Part shown: one piece after another, positions 1 to 10,411 of the stretch | How positions within the stretch are numbered: the first letter of the stretch is position 1 | Layout of the letters: the number at the start of each line of letters is the position of its first letter | Source: Arabidopsis thaliana | Lineage: Eukaryota > Streptophyta > Magnoliopsida > Brassicales > Brassicaceae | DNA: 64,000 bases | Direction: 5' to 3' | NCBI RefSeq assembly: GCF_000001735.4 | Contig: NC_003074.8 | Coordinates: forward strand, 16,995,261-17,059,260 | Made by a program: the position numbers and the translations under genes | The notes under the pieces: model-generated | What the model was told of the DNA's origin: nothing | The model's database searches: none | Seen by the model: the letters and a program-made list of their open reading frames with translations, nothing else

Positions 1-607
1 CATAATATCATGTCAAAAATTTTAAAAGATTTGATTTTGCAATTAGTTAAGAGAGTTGCAATTATGCTAGAAAAAAAATCATTTCAAAATTGTAATTTAA
101 TATGTAGTAATTTTATAGTTTAATGACTATTTTCTAAATATATGATATATTTATTAATAAATTATATTAGTTAAATATGAGCAAATGTAAGATATCAAAT
201 TTTAACAGATTTTAAATTTTTTAATCATATAATATTGAAACAAAATTATTTTAATTAATTATTGTTTAAAAGAACTAAAAATGGAAAAAAATCTTATAAA
301 ATTGGAGAATTATTTATAGTTGTGAACTATTAATGTGCAGTATAAAACATAATATCATGTCAAAATTTAAAAGATTTGATTTTGTAATTAAGTAAGAGAG
401 TTGCAATTATGCTAAAAAAAAAATTATTTTAAAATTGTAGTTTAATAATTTTATAGTTTAATGACTATTTTTCTAAATATATAATATATTTATTAATAAA
501 TTATTTTAGTCAAACTACAATTAATGATAAGTACACGTGTCATCAAAGTAGAGTGCCAAATGTCGCATTGGTAGGCAATAGAAAAAACCTTCTCTTATTA
601 TATAAGA
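1..607 (-). mobile_element. Helitron, 5' end (continues beyond window)
   Basis: Read on the minus strand, the element starts with TCTTATATAATAAG at 607, preceded by host A at 608. This is the A|TC junction expected of a Helitron inserted into an AT dinucleotide, followed by the usual CACGTG-containing subterminal region. The 3' hairpin and CTAG end are not in the window. About 120 bp near 1-125 is repeated near 345-470, giving an internal direct repeat with a period of about 347 bp. The paralogous intron of the third gene (near 8085-8110) continues past this point without the insertion. No coding sequence is visible. Confidence 0.75.
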
Positions 608-1035
608 TTTGTAGTTTAAGTTTATACCAAAAAATGATTTAAAATAATTATATTTGTTTTTTATGTATTATAAAGCTGAAACAAATCTGAAAAAAATCAA
701 ATCCAACCAAACCGATTCTTTAACTGGACTGCCCATCCCTAAACCAAATTCCATTTATCAAACTAAACAGTTAAGGAGATTTTAGACATTCTATTAGTTG
801 TATACTTGTAAAAACATTTATTGTGGTCCATATTCATTTCCTTCATCACAAACTGTAACACCCTTTTCGATGTCTAGATGGCTTCTAAGTTTCAATTACG
901 TATACGTTAACCCATAAGGGTTGATTCCATTATGTTCATTGTAGTAAGACGATGATCATGAATGCGAAAGTGATACAACTATATATATTGTTTCTTAAAA
1001 AAGCCTTGTAAATTAAATATATAAAAAATATTTAC

Positions 1036-1120
1036 CATTTTGATCTTGAGCTTGAACAATGTGAATAATAGCCAAAGTTGATATAAATGCGAGCAACAAA
1101 AACCTATGGCGACTCTCCAT
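1036..1120 (-). CDS. First exon of a malectin-like membrane protein gene (partial)
   Basis: The ATG at 1120 opens an 85-nt exon coding a signal peptide (MESRHRFLLLAFISTLAIIH, then IVQAQDQN). It ends in phase 1 before the donor GTAAAT. The same exon, same length and phase, begins the complete gene at 5627-8977, so this is the start of another array member. The following intron carries a Helitron at its distal end, and no further exon lies inside the window. Whether exon 2 survives to the left cannot be seen, so the gene may be whole or a decapitated relic. Confidence 0.6.
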
Positions 1121-2357
1121 ATTCTCTTATTTCCAAAGCACTGTCAATGCAACTTCTGCTTCAAATCAAAACAATATATATGATGTCAATATATACACAG
1201 TGGAAGCACACAACTATTGTGCCACATTACAATACAATAAAAGCCTTTCCAAAGTGAAACCTCAAAATACGTGAGAACATGACTAATTATTAGTATACAA
1301 AGAGAAGTTCAATGATTAAATACGTAATCTAGTGGGCAATAAGATGTTTTCAAATTATATATCATTCCTCCTCCCTCATATAACTCTGTTAGGCTAAAAT
1401 TCCATTCATATACCGTCAATTGCTAATTAATATTTTTCTTATCAGTCACACTGCAAATTAATGTTGTATCATATCATTTCAGTGTCAATATTATCTGTAA
1501 GATTTGGTTTTGACTTTTGACATTGATATATGTTATAACACAATTTTGAGGTCTTATTTTATGCCCCAAAAAGAACAACTTGAGACCTGATTTTGGTTGG
1601 CTTGCGTGCGAGCTAATCGGAGATTGCCTTTTCTGGTTTGTTTCGTTGACACCTTTTGAACAATTCATCACATATTGGTAAGTAGGGTCCGCAACACATA
1701 TATATTATGAATATAATTTTTGAAGTTTAACAAGAATTGTATCAAAGAATTCATTATAGTTAATTGGTCTAGCTCCCCCCTCGACCACATCTCCCCACTA
1801 TCCCACTCATTTGTCTAACTCATAGCTACCACCAACTTTCAATAATCATTAAATAGAATGGTTTTGAAATAATTGTTTTCATCTAATTGTTTAATTTGTT
1901 CCCGGATGGATAAGGATATGGTTAAGGCTAGTTGGTTCGAATTGTCATTCATTAATTTACATTTTACATATAAAATATAGTTTTGAGAAAGTTTAGCTTC
2001 TTTTTTATGACCAAGAAATCATTGATCTTACTGACTGATCGGAAGTAATAACACTATATAACTTTGCTGACTATAGTTATTCTGTGAGCAAGAAATCATT
2101 ATTCTTCGATCGAAAACAATGGTAATTAAACAACGTTTGCGAAGAGTTTTGGATAAGGTTTTAGATATTGCATTGCATCACTTCTTATATAAGCTTTCAA
2201 TTACCTTTCTAATCTTATCAGACTTCTTGTCGGATATCATATAATTAAACTTTTATTAAAAAGAATCATAAATAAGACCAAAAAAGGTGTAGAAATAGAA
2301 TAACACATGGATCTAGCTCGTCCACAACTAGTTTCCATGTTCATCTTGAACAACATA
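1121..2357. other. Intergenic, duplicated flanks of array members
   Basis: There is no gene here. The left part (1180-1560) is the upstream flank of the preceding exon and resembles 9075-9420. The part near 1990-2160 resembles 9830-9990, so it is a downstream flank shared by array members. The apparent 65-codon frame at 1474-1671 has no support beyond being open. Confidence 0.6.
1261..1346 (-). promoter_or_regulatory. Conserved upstream block of the malectin-like genes (copy 1)
   Basis: A block of about 85 bp beginning near TACGTGAGAACATGACT and ending in CAATGATTAAATACGTA is conserved in three array members: here, at 4863-4949 and at 9069-9153. In each it lies about 90-140 bp upstream of the ATG. 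It holds an ACGTG core and a palindromic TACGTA. Conservation among paralogous upstream regions suggests a shared promoter element, but recent duplication alone could also explain it. Confidence 0.45.
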
Positions 2358-4732
2358 CTACGAATCAATCTTGTCGCTGACCGTTTCTTGTCCAAATAGA
2401 GGCGACGTCCCTGTGCGTATTCCATGCTCTTGAGGACATAGGAGAGACCAAAAACCAATATGACCTGTCAATTATATTCCAATATTTAATCTAGGAAAAA
2501 TATAACGATTACGCAACCATATAAATACCTGTGGACATAGTTGGTGATTTGTTGGACTGTTGCATCGCATTTTGACGCTTTCTCAAAATACTAACCACAA
2601 ACGCTGACCAGAGAATTACGAACACGAAGGCGAACGTAACGCCTAGAATGAGTGGTACGTTGTTTTTTTTCTTTCCTCCTTTGCATGTATAATTAAGTTA
2701 ATTATTTGTCTAAAAATGAAAATTGTATCCTTATCTATACACGTTGATAAAAAAAAATCTATATTTAGTAATTATATTTTCTGATATATAATAATATCCA
2801 ATCAAATGATATAATGTTACCTATATACTGTTAAACTTTCTATATATGAGTTATAATTAATTTAATTTGTTTTGTTTTTGAAACTCAATACACCTTTTAA
2901 CGTCAGAAAATGAAAACACATTCACTATCTTCAAAATAGTACTTCTTTAAATTTAACTTATTACCTTTTGGTTGTTTACTAAAACTTGGGAAAATCTTGT
3001 GAATTTTTGGATGTGATGTAATTTGTTTAATTGACCAGGAAAAAAAGTTATTAATAAAACATTTACATAGGTTCAATAAAAACTTACCATTATTACTACT
3101 GCCGCTTTGGCCCCCGCCTCCGCTTCCATGGTCCTTGTAGTTACTTATCGAATAGACCTCCAAACCACTGATGATGGTCGGCAAACCCGAGTCATCGGTT
3201 GACTTAAAAACTAACTGGGACTCCGAACTGGCCATTATATCTCTTAAAACGACTTGAGTCGCTTTCCCAAAAACTGGTACTATGGGATGTGAACCCACTT
3301 GCATGCCGTCCAAGAAAACGGTGAACGATCGTTTTTGGGTCCGACCTAGACTCTGAGGCTCTGAAAAGTAAAGAGCTAAGTATACCGGTAGAAGGGTAGA
3401 GGGGAGATTCAGGCCGGACATTATAAAGCCGTCTCCTGACATTGCCTTCGTCATAACAATCTCTGGCGGTTTGTTCAACGCTCCGGTGATATCTATGGAT
3501 GGGGCTGAGGTTGTAAGATCGATCAGTCCGGGATAGTCTTGGGACCCTTTTGGGGACCATAGCCTACCGTAAGGATCTAACGGGTAGCTAAAATAAATTT
3601 TGAAGAAACCACAATTAGAAAAATTATGGGTCTCACTTTAGTTAATAAATTGACATGAGACTTTAAAGATACTACGACTAATTGATGCATGTATGAATAA
3701 TAAATCCCCAAACATTCGAGGACCAGTTTTGTGTGTACCTTATAAGCTTTGTGGCACCGTACGCATTTCTTTTATAGAGAATGAAACCTTCTTCAGGACC
3801 AAGATCGTCATACATGCCGGCATCGAAGCGGTAAACTTCAATGGAAGATATAAAAGGGTTATCGGACGGAGACGTACGGACGAGGCAAACGCTGATATTC
3901 TCATTCGCCGGAGCAAATATCACCTCAGAGTAATGGAATGTTTCCTCGTCGCTGAACAACGAGTCAACTGTCATAGCAATAGAATTACGGTGTTTCCCAT
4001 CGTAAACCACGTCGAAAGATGGTGGCGAGTAATTCTCGTCATAGTTTTTGTAGTAAAATTTCGTCCTCACGAGGGTGGTCCGGCCTTTTGTCGCTGGAAT
4101 GTTGGTGTAGCAATTTGTTTGACCTGTTGGAAAGTACCGGAGGGTATTGATCGGTTTTTTGACGACGTCCGTGATATTAATGGACTCGCCGGTGGTGACG
4201 AAGCCTTTATCTCCGACCCATGTTACATTGTTGGAGTCCACGTAGGAACCCGTTGTTCCACAGTCAATGCTTATACCTAATGATAGTGGGAAATAAATAA
4301 CCGATCAGTAATTTGAAAATAGTTTGATTTGGTCAGATTATTCAGTAATCAAACCCCATTGGTCAAAAAAAAACAATGAAGGAAATTTAGACATTCTTAA
4401 TATGTTAGGTGCATACTTGTAAAAGAAGAAGACTATCTTGTGATACAACTTCAATGTAAACTTCTTTTCTTTGTTTTTGGTAAATATATATTTCCTTCTT
4501 CACAAATTGTACAACCTTTTTTGGTGTTTTAGCAATGGGTTTCAACTACGTGATACAATGAATATCTTTTAAAAAAAAAAAAAAAAAAAAACTACGTGAT
4601 ATACAACAAAAAAAAACTCGTAAATGGAATTTATAAATGTGTGTACGTACCTTCTTGAGCTTGAATAATGTGGAATTGGTGAACTGTAACCAAAGTTGAT
4701 AGAAATGCGAGCAACAAGAGCCCACTCTCCAT
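2358..4732 (-). CDS. Malectin-like receptor-like protein without kinase, 446 aa
   Basis: Five exons: 4651-4732, 3739-4276, 3088-3587, 2529-2678, 2358-2428. All junctions are GT-AG and phases agree, giving 446 residues. Order: signal peptide (1 to about 25), two-lobed malectin-like ectodomain (SIDCGTTGSYVDSNNVTW near the start, YPLDPYGRLWS opening the second lobe), a glycine-rich linker, one membrane span (about 380-402), a basic stop-transfer RKRQN and a short cytoplasmic tail. There are no LRRs and no kinase. Malectin-like domains are known in plant receptor kinases, where some bind peptides or wall carbohydrate; no ligand is known to me here. Compared with its neighbours the tail is cut short by an extra in-frame TAG at 2358-2360. 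By order it should be AT3G46260. Confidence 0.82.
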
Positions 4733-5626
4733 ATTTTCTAACTCAAGGAGCAAAATCAAGACAAGTACTACTATAAATCAAGGATATGTAAGATATATAT
4801 ACACAAGTGGGAGCACACAACTATTTCTCGACACTTCAAGAAAATAATTTCCCAAATGAAGCCACAAAGTTACGTGAGAACATGACTTATTATTAAGATG
4901 CAAAGAGAAATACAATGATTAAATACGTACTCTAGTGGGAAATAAAATGTTTTTTGTTTCCTTTTCTAATAAGTTTAGAAGCCCTATTATATTCAAGTGG
5001 TCTAGTTTAATCATAAAAACCTATAGTAAATCGTATGAAAGACATTCGAAACTTAGTAGTTTTCTATTGGGATTTGAAACCGTAAAACAAAACCGAAATT
5101 TTTGTATGATATGTTACAACCGATGACTCAAATAACCTTGATACTCAACACAATTCAGCTCAAACTTAAGAACTTTCCAAGATTTCAATCCAAAATAAAA
5201 CGCATAAAGAGATAAGCGACCACACAAGACAACACGCGATTGTTTATCCAATTCGAATCATCGGTATGATGAATCTACGTCTGGGGCCAGATTCAATCCA
5301 TCAATCCACTACGAAGAATCAATCGTTTCTCTCTCTTGAGCTCAAAAAAGAGCTTCAGACCATCTCCAATAGGAGGATGTAATCAAAAAATTGTTGGGTT
5401 CTCTTGTTTAATGACAATAAAAACAAATCAAAACTGATAAAAATCAAGAGAGTCGGCTTTCTGGGGAGAAGATAATCTGGACATAACTAGGATTTGTATT
5501 AGATAACTCCTAGTACACATATTTTAGATAACTCCTAAAATAATAAGCCTAATTTCCTTTTTCTTCATTAGTAACTTGCTCTTCAAGTCACTTATCCTTC
5601 AAGCTTAATCCAACATAGTTTCCATG
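4733..5626. other. Intergenic between two malectin-like genes
   Basis: This holds the upstream flank of the 446-aa gene (including conserved block 4863-4949) and, from about 5580, the 3' flank of the next gene. The stretch 4950-5570 shows no convincing coding or RNA feature. A 63-codon plus-strand frame at 4935-5126 is unsupported. Confidence 0.5.
4863..4949 (-). promoter_or_regulatory. Conserved upstream block of the malectin-like genes (copy 2)
   Basis: Second copy of the TACGTGAGAACATGACT ... AAATACGTA block described at 1261-1346, starting about 130 bp upstream of the ATG at 4732. Confidence 0.45.
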
Positions 5627-8600
5627 TTAATGTTGTTCATTTTGAACAACGTACGAATCATTCGTGTCACTGGCCATTTCTTGTCCAAATAGAGGTGACG
5701 TCCCTGTGCCTATCCCACGCTCTTGAGGACATAGGAGAGACCAAAAACCATTATTAACTACTTGTCAATTATATTCCAATGTTAAATCTAGGAACATGTA
5801 TATAACGATTAATCATCCATATACCTGTGGAAGTAGTTGGTGCTGTGTTGGACACTGGCTTCGCATTTTGACGCTTTCTCAAAATATTAACCACAAACGC
5901 TGACCAGAGAATTACGAATACGGAGGCGAATGTAACGCCTAGAATGAGTGGTAAGCTGTTCTTTTTCTTTCCTCCTTTTAAATTTGTCCCACCTAAAATG
6001 TCATAGAAAGGGTTATTCTATTAAGTAATATAAGCAAGCAGGGAAGTATAATTTAAGCTCATTTTTTGTCTTAAAATGAAGTTTGTATTTTTATCTATAT
6101 TTACTAATTAAATGCTATAATATCCAAAAAGATTATACAATGAAATGATTTAAAGTTATATGATTATATCTTCACTATTAAACCATCTTTATATGAATAA
6201 ATTAATTTTATTTACTACCTTTAAGAAACTCAATACACTTTTTTGGGTAAATGACCAAAAAAAACCTGTATTTTTCTTCAGCGTTCATATAATACCCAAC
6301 CTTTTAGAATTCGTTTGTAGAGGTTTATTTCTGTCATCTTCCTCACTTTTTTAGCGTCAGAAAATGACTACACTATTCATTATCTTCAAAATATTGCTTC
6401 TTTAAATTAATACGTTTTGGTTGTTTACCAAAAACATGGGAAAACTTGGTGAATATTTTGTGTGACTTAGTTTGTTTGATTTATCTGGAAAAAGAAACAA
6501 GTTATCTATATAAAAATCATATATGCAGTACATAGGTCAATAGAAACTTACCATTATTACCACCACCGCTTTGCCCCCCGCCACCACCGTTATCACCACC
6601 ACCGCTTTTTCCTCCGCTTCCACCGTGCTGATTGTTACTTATGGAATATAGCTCCAAACCATTGATCATGGTCGGCAATACCGAGTCATCAGTAGACTTT
6701 AAGACTATTTGGGACCCCGAAGTGGCCTCTACATCTCTCAAAACGAGTTGAGTCGCTTTCCCAAAAACCGGTACGATGGGATGTGAACCCACTTGCATGT
6801 CGTCCAAGAAAACGTTGAACGATCGTTTCTGGGTCCGACCTAGACTCTGAGGCTCCGAGAAGTAAAGAGCCAAATATACCAGTGTAGCAGTTGAGGGGAG
6901 AGGCAGGTCGGAGATGATTAAGCCGTCTCCTGACAATGCCTTGGACATAACAATCTCTGGCGGCTTGTTAGACGCCCCGGTGATGTCTATAGATGGGGCT
7001 GAGGTCGATAGATCGGTCAGTGCGGTGTTGTCTCCGGACGCTGACGGAGACCATAGCCTACCGAAAGGATCTAACGGATAGCTAAAATAAGTTTCCAAAA
7101 AACCAAGTTAACCAACAATAGAAAATTTATAATTACTAAACAAAATTTTGATATATGTACTTGAAATTATATAAAGAGTTAAATATATATATGAATCAGT
7201 AAATGTTATCTATAGCAAGGATCGAAATCAAATGCCAAGAAAATCAATGTCAAGGATGAAAAACATATGCTATTTTATCAAAAAAAAAGAAAACAATATG
7301 GTAATTGCTAACGAGAATGAAATTTCCCTATTTGAATACCACGATTATTTGATTCATATATGGAACCCCAAACATTGCATGACTAACTTTTTTTTTTTTT
7401 TTTGCATGACTAACTTTGTGTGTACCTTATAAGCTTTTTGGCTCCGTACGTAATTCTTTGATAGAGAATGAGACCTTCTTCAGGACCAAGATCTTTGTAC
7501 ATGCCGTCATCGAAGCTGTAAACTTCAATGGAAGATATAAAAGGGTTATCGGACGGAGACGTACGGAGAAGGCAAACGCTGATATTCTCACTCGCCGGAG
7601 CAAAAATCACCTCAGAGAAATAAAATGTGTCCTCGTCGTCGAGTAACGACTCAGTAATATCAACAGAATCACGGTGTTTCCCGTCATAAACTATGTCGAA
7701 AGATGGCGGCGAGAACTTGTCATCGTAGTTCTCGTAGTAGTACTTCGTCCTCACGAGGGTTTTCCTGCCTTTTGTCACCGGAATATTGGTGTAGCAGTTT
7801 GTTTGACCGGTTGGAAAATACCGGAGAGTATTGATCGGCTTTGTGGTGACGTCCGTAATATTAATGGATTCGCCGGTGGTGACGAAACCCTTATCTCCGA
7901 CCCATGTTACGTTGTTGGAGTCCACGTAGGATCCCGTTGTTCCACAGTCAATGCTTATACCTAACGATAGTGGAGGAAATAAAAACTGATCAGTAACTTA
8001 AAAATTAGATTGATATATGGATACATATATATAACATTGGGAGGTTTTTAAAAATTATAATAATCTATATATCAGATATTTATAGTTTAGGTTTCAACAA
8101 AACAACCAAAAGAAGAACAATAAAAACTGATTTAAAAATGATTTTATATGGATATTTTGTTATTATCGAAAAAATCTGAAAAAAACTAAACTGAAACCAA
8201 ACCTAATCTTTAACTAGACTGCCCATCCCTAAATCAAACTACAGTGATCAAACAAAACAATTAAACACAGCGGGAAGGAGATTTTAGACACTTTTGTGGT
8301 CTATATTCATTTCCTTCTTCACATATTGTAGTAACACCCTTTTCGATGTTTAGATGATTTTAGCAAGGACAATTCTCAAAATACCACATTTAAGTTTTTG
8401 TTTTTTAAAATACCACTTAAATATAAGTTTTTAGTAATACCATTGAATGTTTTAGGTTTCAAAAGTACAACAAAACTAAAATTTAACTTTCAAGATTCAA
8501 AACTAATCCTTGAAGCCTAAACTAAGCATGCCACTTCGAATTAACCAAACCGAACCAATCAGATATTTTGGTTATTATATCGGTTAATTGCATTTTAAAA

Positions 8601-8977
8601 TTCTTCCGAAATTAATTTCTATGGTTAGTGTAAAAAAAATCAAACTAAACCGAAATTAACCATAAATTATTTTGCGTTCTAAATCACAATTTTATGAAAC
8701 TAATAGTAGTAGTTATTGCAACAAAACTTACAAGTATGGTATTTTAAAGAATTTATCTTTTACCAATGGCTTTCAAGTTTCAACTACATATGTCGTCAAC
8801 CCATAAGGGTTGATTCCATTATGTTCATTGTAGTAAGACGATGATCATGAATGCCAAAGGGATATACAACTATATCTAACAAAAATATTTACCTTTTTGA
8901 TCCTGAGCTTGAACAAGGTGAACAATAGCCAAAGTTGATATAAATGCGAGTAACAAAACCCCATGGGGACTCTCCAT
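5627..8977 (-). CDS. Malectin-like receptor-like protein without kinase, 470 aa (AT3G46270-like)
   Basis: Five exons: 8893-8977, 7426-7960, 6552-7081, 5825-5992, 5627-5721, in phase throughout and totalling 470 residues. Signal peptide MESPHGVLLLAFISTLAIVH, two malectin-like lobes (about 30-205 and 207-360), a long Gly/Ser-rich linker before the membrane, one membrane span (about 396-418), then RKRQNAK and a 45-residue tail ending NDSYVVQNEQH. Intron 1 is 932 bp and contains a MULE-like element (8367-8757) absent from the neighbouring paralog. It is a cell-surface protein of unknown ligand. The layout is that of an LRR-RLK subfamily I protein stripped of LRRs and kinase, so it might act as a co-receptor or decoy; that is inference. 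Confidence 0.85.
8367..8757. mobile_element. MULE-like non-autonomous element in intron 1
   Basis: A 391-bp insertion starts GGACAATTCTCAAAATACC and ends in the inverted counterpart (GATAAATTCTTTAAAATACC read from the other side). Flanking it are TTTTAGCAA (8358-8366) and TTTTACCAA (8758-8766), a 9-bp target duplication with one mismatch, the size typical of Mutator-like elements. The paralogous intron at about 4525-4545 reads TTTTAGCAATGGGTTTC uninterrupted, which is the empty site. No coding capacity. Confidence 0.8.
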
Positions 8978-9068
8978 ATCCCCACTGTGTATAGACATCA
9001 TGTATTTTTTCTTGATTTAAAGCAGAACTTGCATTGACATTATAAGAGAAGACTTTTCAGAGTAAAGC

Positions 9069-9153
9069 CTGAAAATTACGTGAGATCATGACTAATTAGT
9101 AGGATACAAAGAGAAATTCAATGATTAAATACGTATCTGGTGGGCAATAGGAT
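9069..9153 (-). promoter_or_regulatory. Conserved upstream block of the malectin-like genes (copy 3)
   Basis: Third copy of the ACGTG/TACGTA block described at 1261-1346, starting about 92 bp upstream of the ATG at 8977. Confidence 0.45.
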
Positions 9154-9423
9154 ATATTATTTTTGGGTTATACGTCATATTATATTCAAGTTAGGTAGTT
9201 TATCAAAGTAGTATCATATAAACCTAGTAGAATGAAATTTATTAATTTAAGCCTAAGAGAAATATTCCGTTCATATACTGTCAATTGGAAATTAATAATT
9301 TTCTTATCAGTTAAACTGGAACTTAATAATATCGTATCATATCATTTCATCAATATTATATGTAAAATTTGGTGTTGGCTTTTGACATTGATATACATGT
9401 CGTACACAATTTTGGTGTTGGCA

Positions 9424-9615
9424 TTTTGTCACCGGAATGTTGGTGTAGCAATTGGTTTGACCGGTTGGAAAGTACCGGAGAGTATTGATCGATTTTCTTA
9501 CGACGTCCGTAATATTAATGGACTAGCCGGTGGCGACGAAGCCATTATCTCCGACCCATGTTACGTTGTTGGAGTCCACGTAAAGATCCCGTTGATCCAC
9601 AGTCAATGATTATAC
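9424..9615 (-). pseudogene. Broken malectin exon 2 fragment
   Basis: On the minus strand an acceptor (ATTAG) at 9616-9617 is followed by sequence matching the start of exon 2 of the neighbours (IIDCGSTGS, then NNVTWVGD in another frame). One extra base after GGATCT shifts the frame, GAA has become TAG within ACCGGCTAGTCC, and homology stops at 9424 after about 190 of 535 nt. The sequence left of the break resembles the upstream flank at 1380-1550, so an unequal exchange or deletion probably joined a truncated gene to another copy's flank. No exon 1 was found to the right. Confidence 0.85.
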
Positions 9616-9639
9616 CTAATGAAGTAATGATAGTGGGAA

Positions 9640-10411
9640 ATTAATAACCGATCAGTAATTTAAAAGGAAGATTAATTATGATAACACGAAGATTAGTGGA
9701 TGGAGAGATTTGCATTTGTTAATTTACTTTAGCATGTGCAACCGAAGATAGTTATAGTGTTTGCCCCAACAAATGACTATAAGATCATTCACATTTGTAG
9801 TTATACTTTTCTAAAGTAACTTTCAACATAAAGACCATGATGGTTAATTACACGAATTTTTCTGACTATATCAAGAAATTATTGATCTTGATAATTACAA
9901 TATTATTGGATCGAAGACTATGATAATTAACGAGTTCATGTAACTTGTAGCACTCTTCCAAAACTAAAAATTTGGATAAGATTTTATATCAGTTGATTCT
10001 TCTTTTTTTTTTCTTGTGGGTAGTGTAAAAGAAAAGAGCTATATTGTTTTTTTTTGTAGGAAGAAAACAGCGAGTTTCGAATCAATATCAATCTCTATAA
10101 TGTCTCCTATCATGTACTATTCTAATATTCTCTTGTAAATAATTAGAATTAGGTCCATCTTGTGTATATAATATATACGTCTGATGTCTACTGAAGACTA
10201 TATCAGAGCAATAACATATTTTCCAATTCTAAATTTACTGTCACATTATCATGCATCACGTTTTCAAATTATTCTTTCCACTCTTGGTCGGATACAGATA
10301 GAAATACAATAGAACTTTTTTACAAACTAAAAGAATCATAAATGTTTGGAAAGAAAAAAACATGAAGAATAATAACACATGGATTGAGCTCTTCAATAAC
10401 TAGTGTCCATG
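9640..10411. other. Intergenic, 3' flank of the 471-aa gene
   Basis: No gene seen. 9640-9665 still matches intron 1 of the 446-aa gene, consistent with the pseudogene. 9830-9990 matches 1990-2160, a downstream flank duplicated with the genes. Confidence 0.5.

Noticed and set aside
3693..4280. 195-codon plus-strand frame over exon 2 of the 446-aa gene, with similar frames at 7416-7964 and 12692-12958
   Set aside because: Antisense to a well-supported exon with correct phases and splice sites; it recurs only because the paralogs are similar and stop-poor on that strand.
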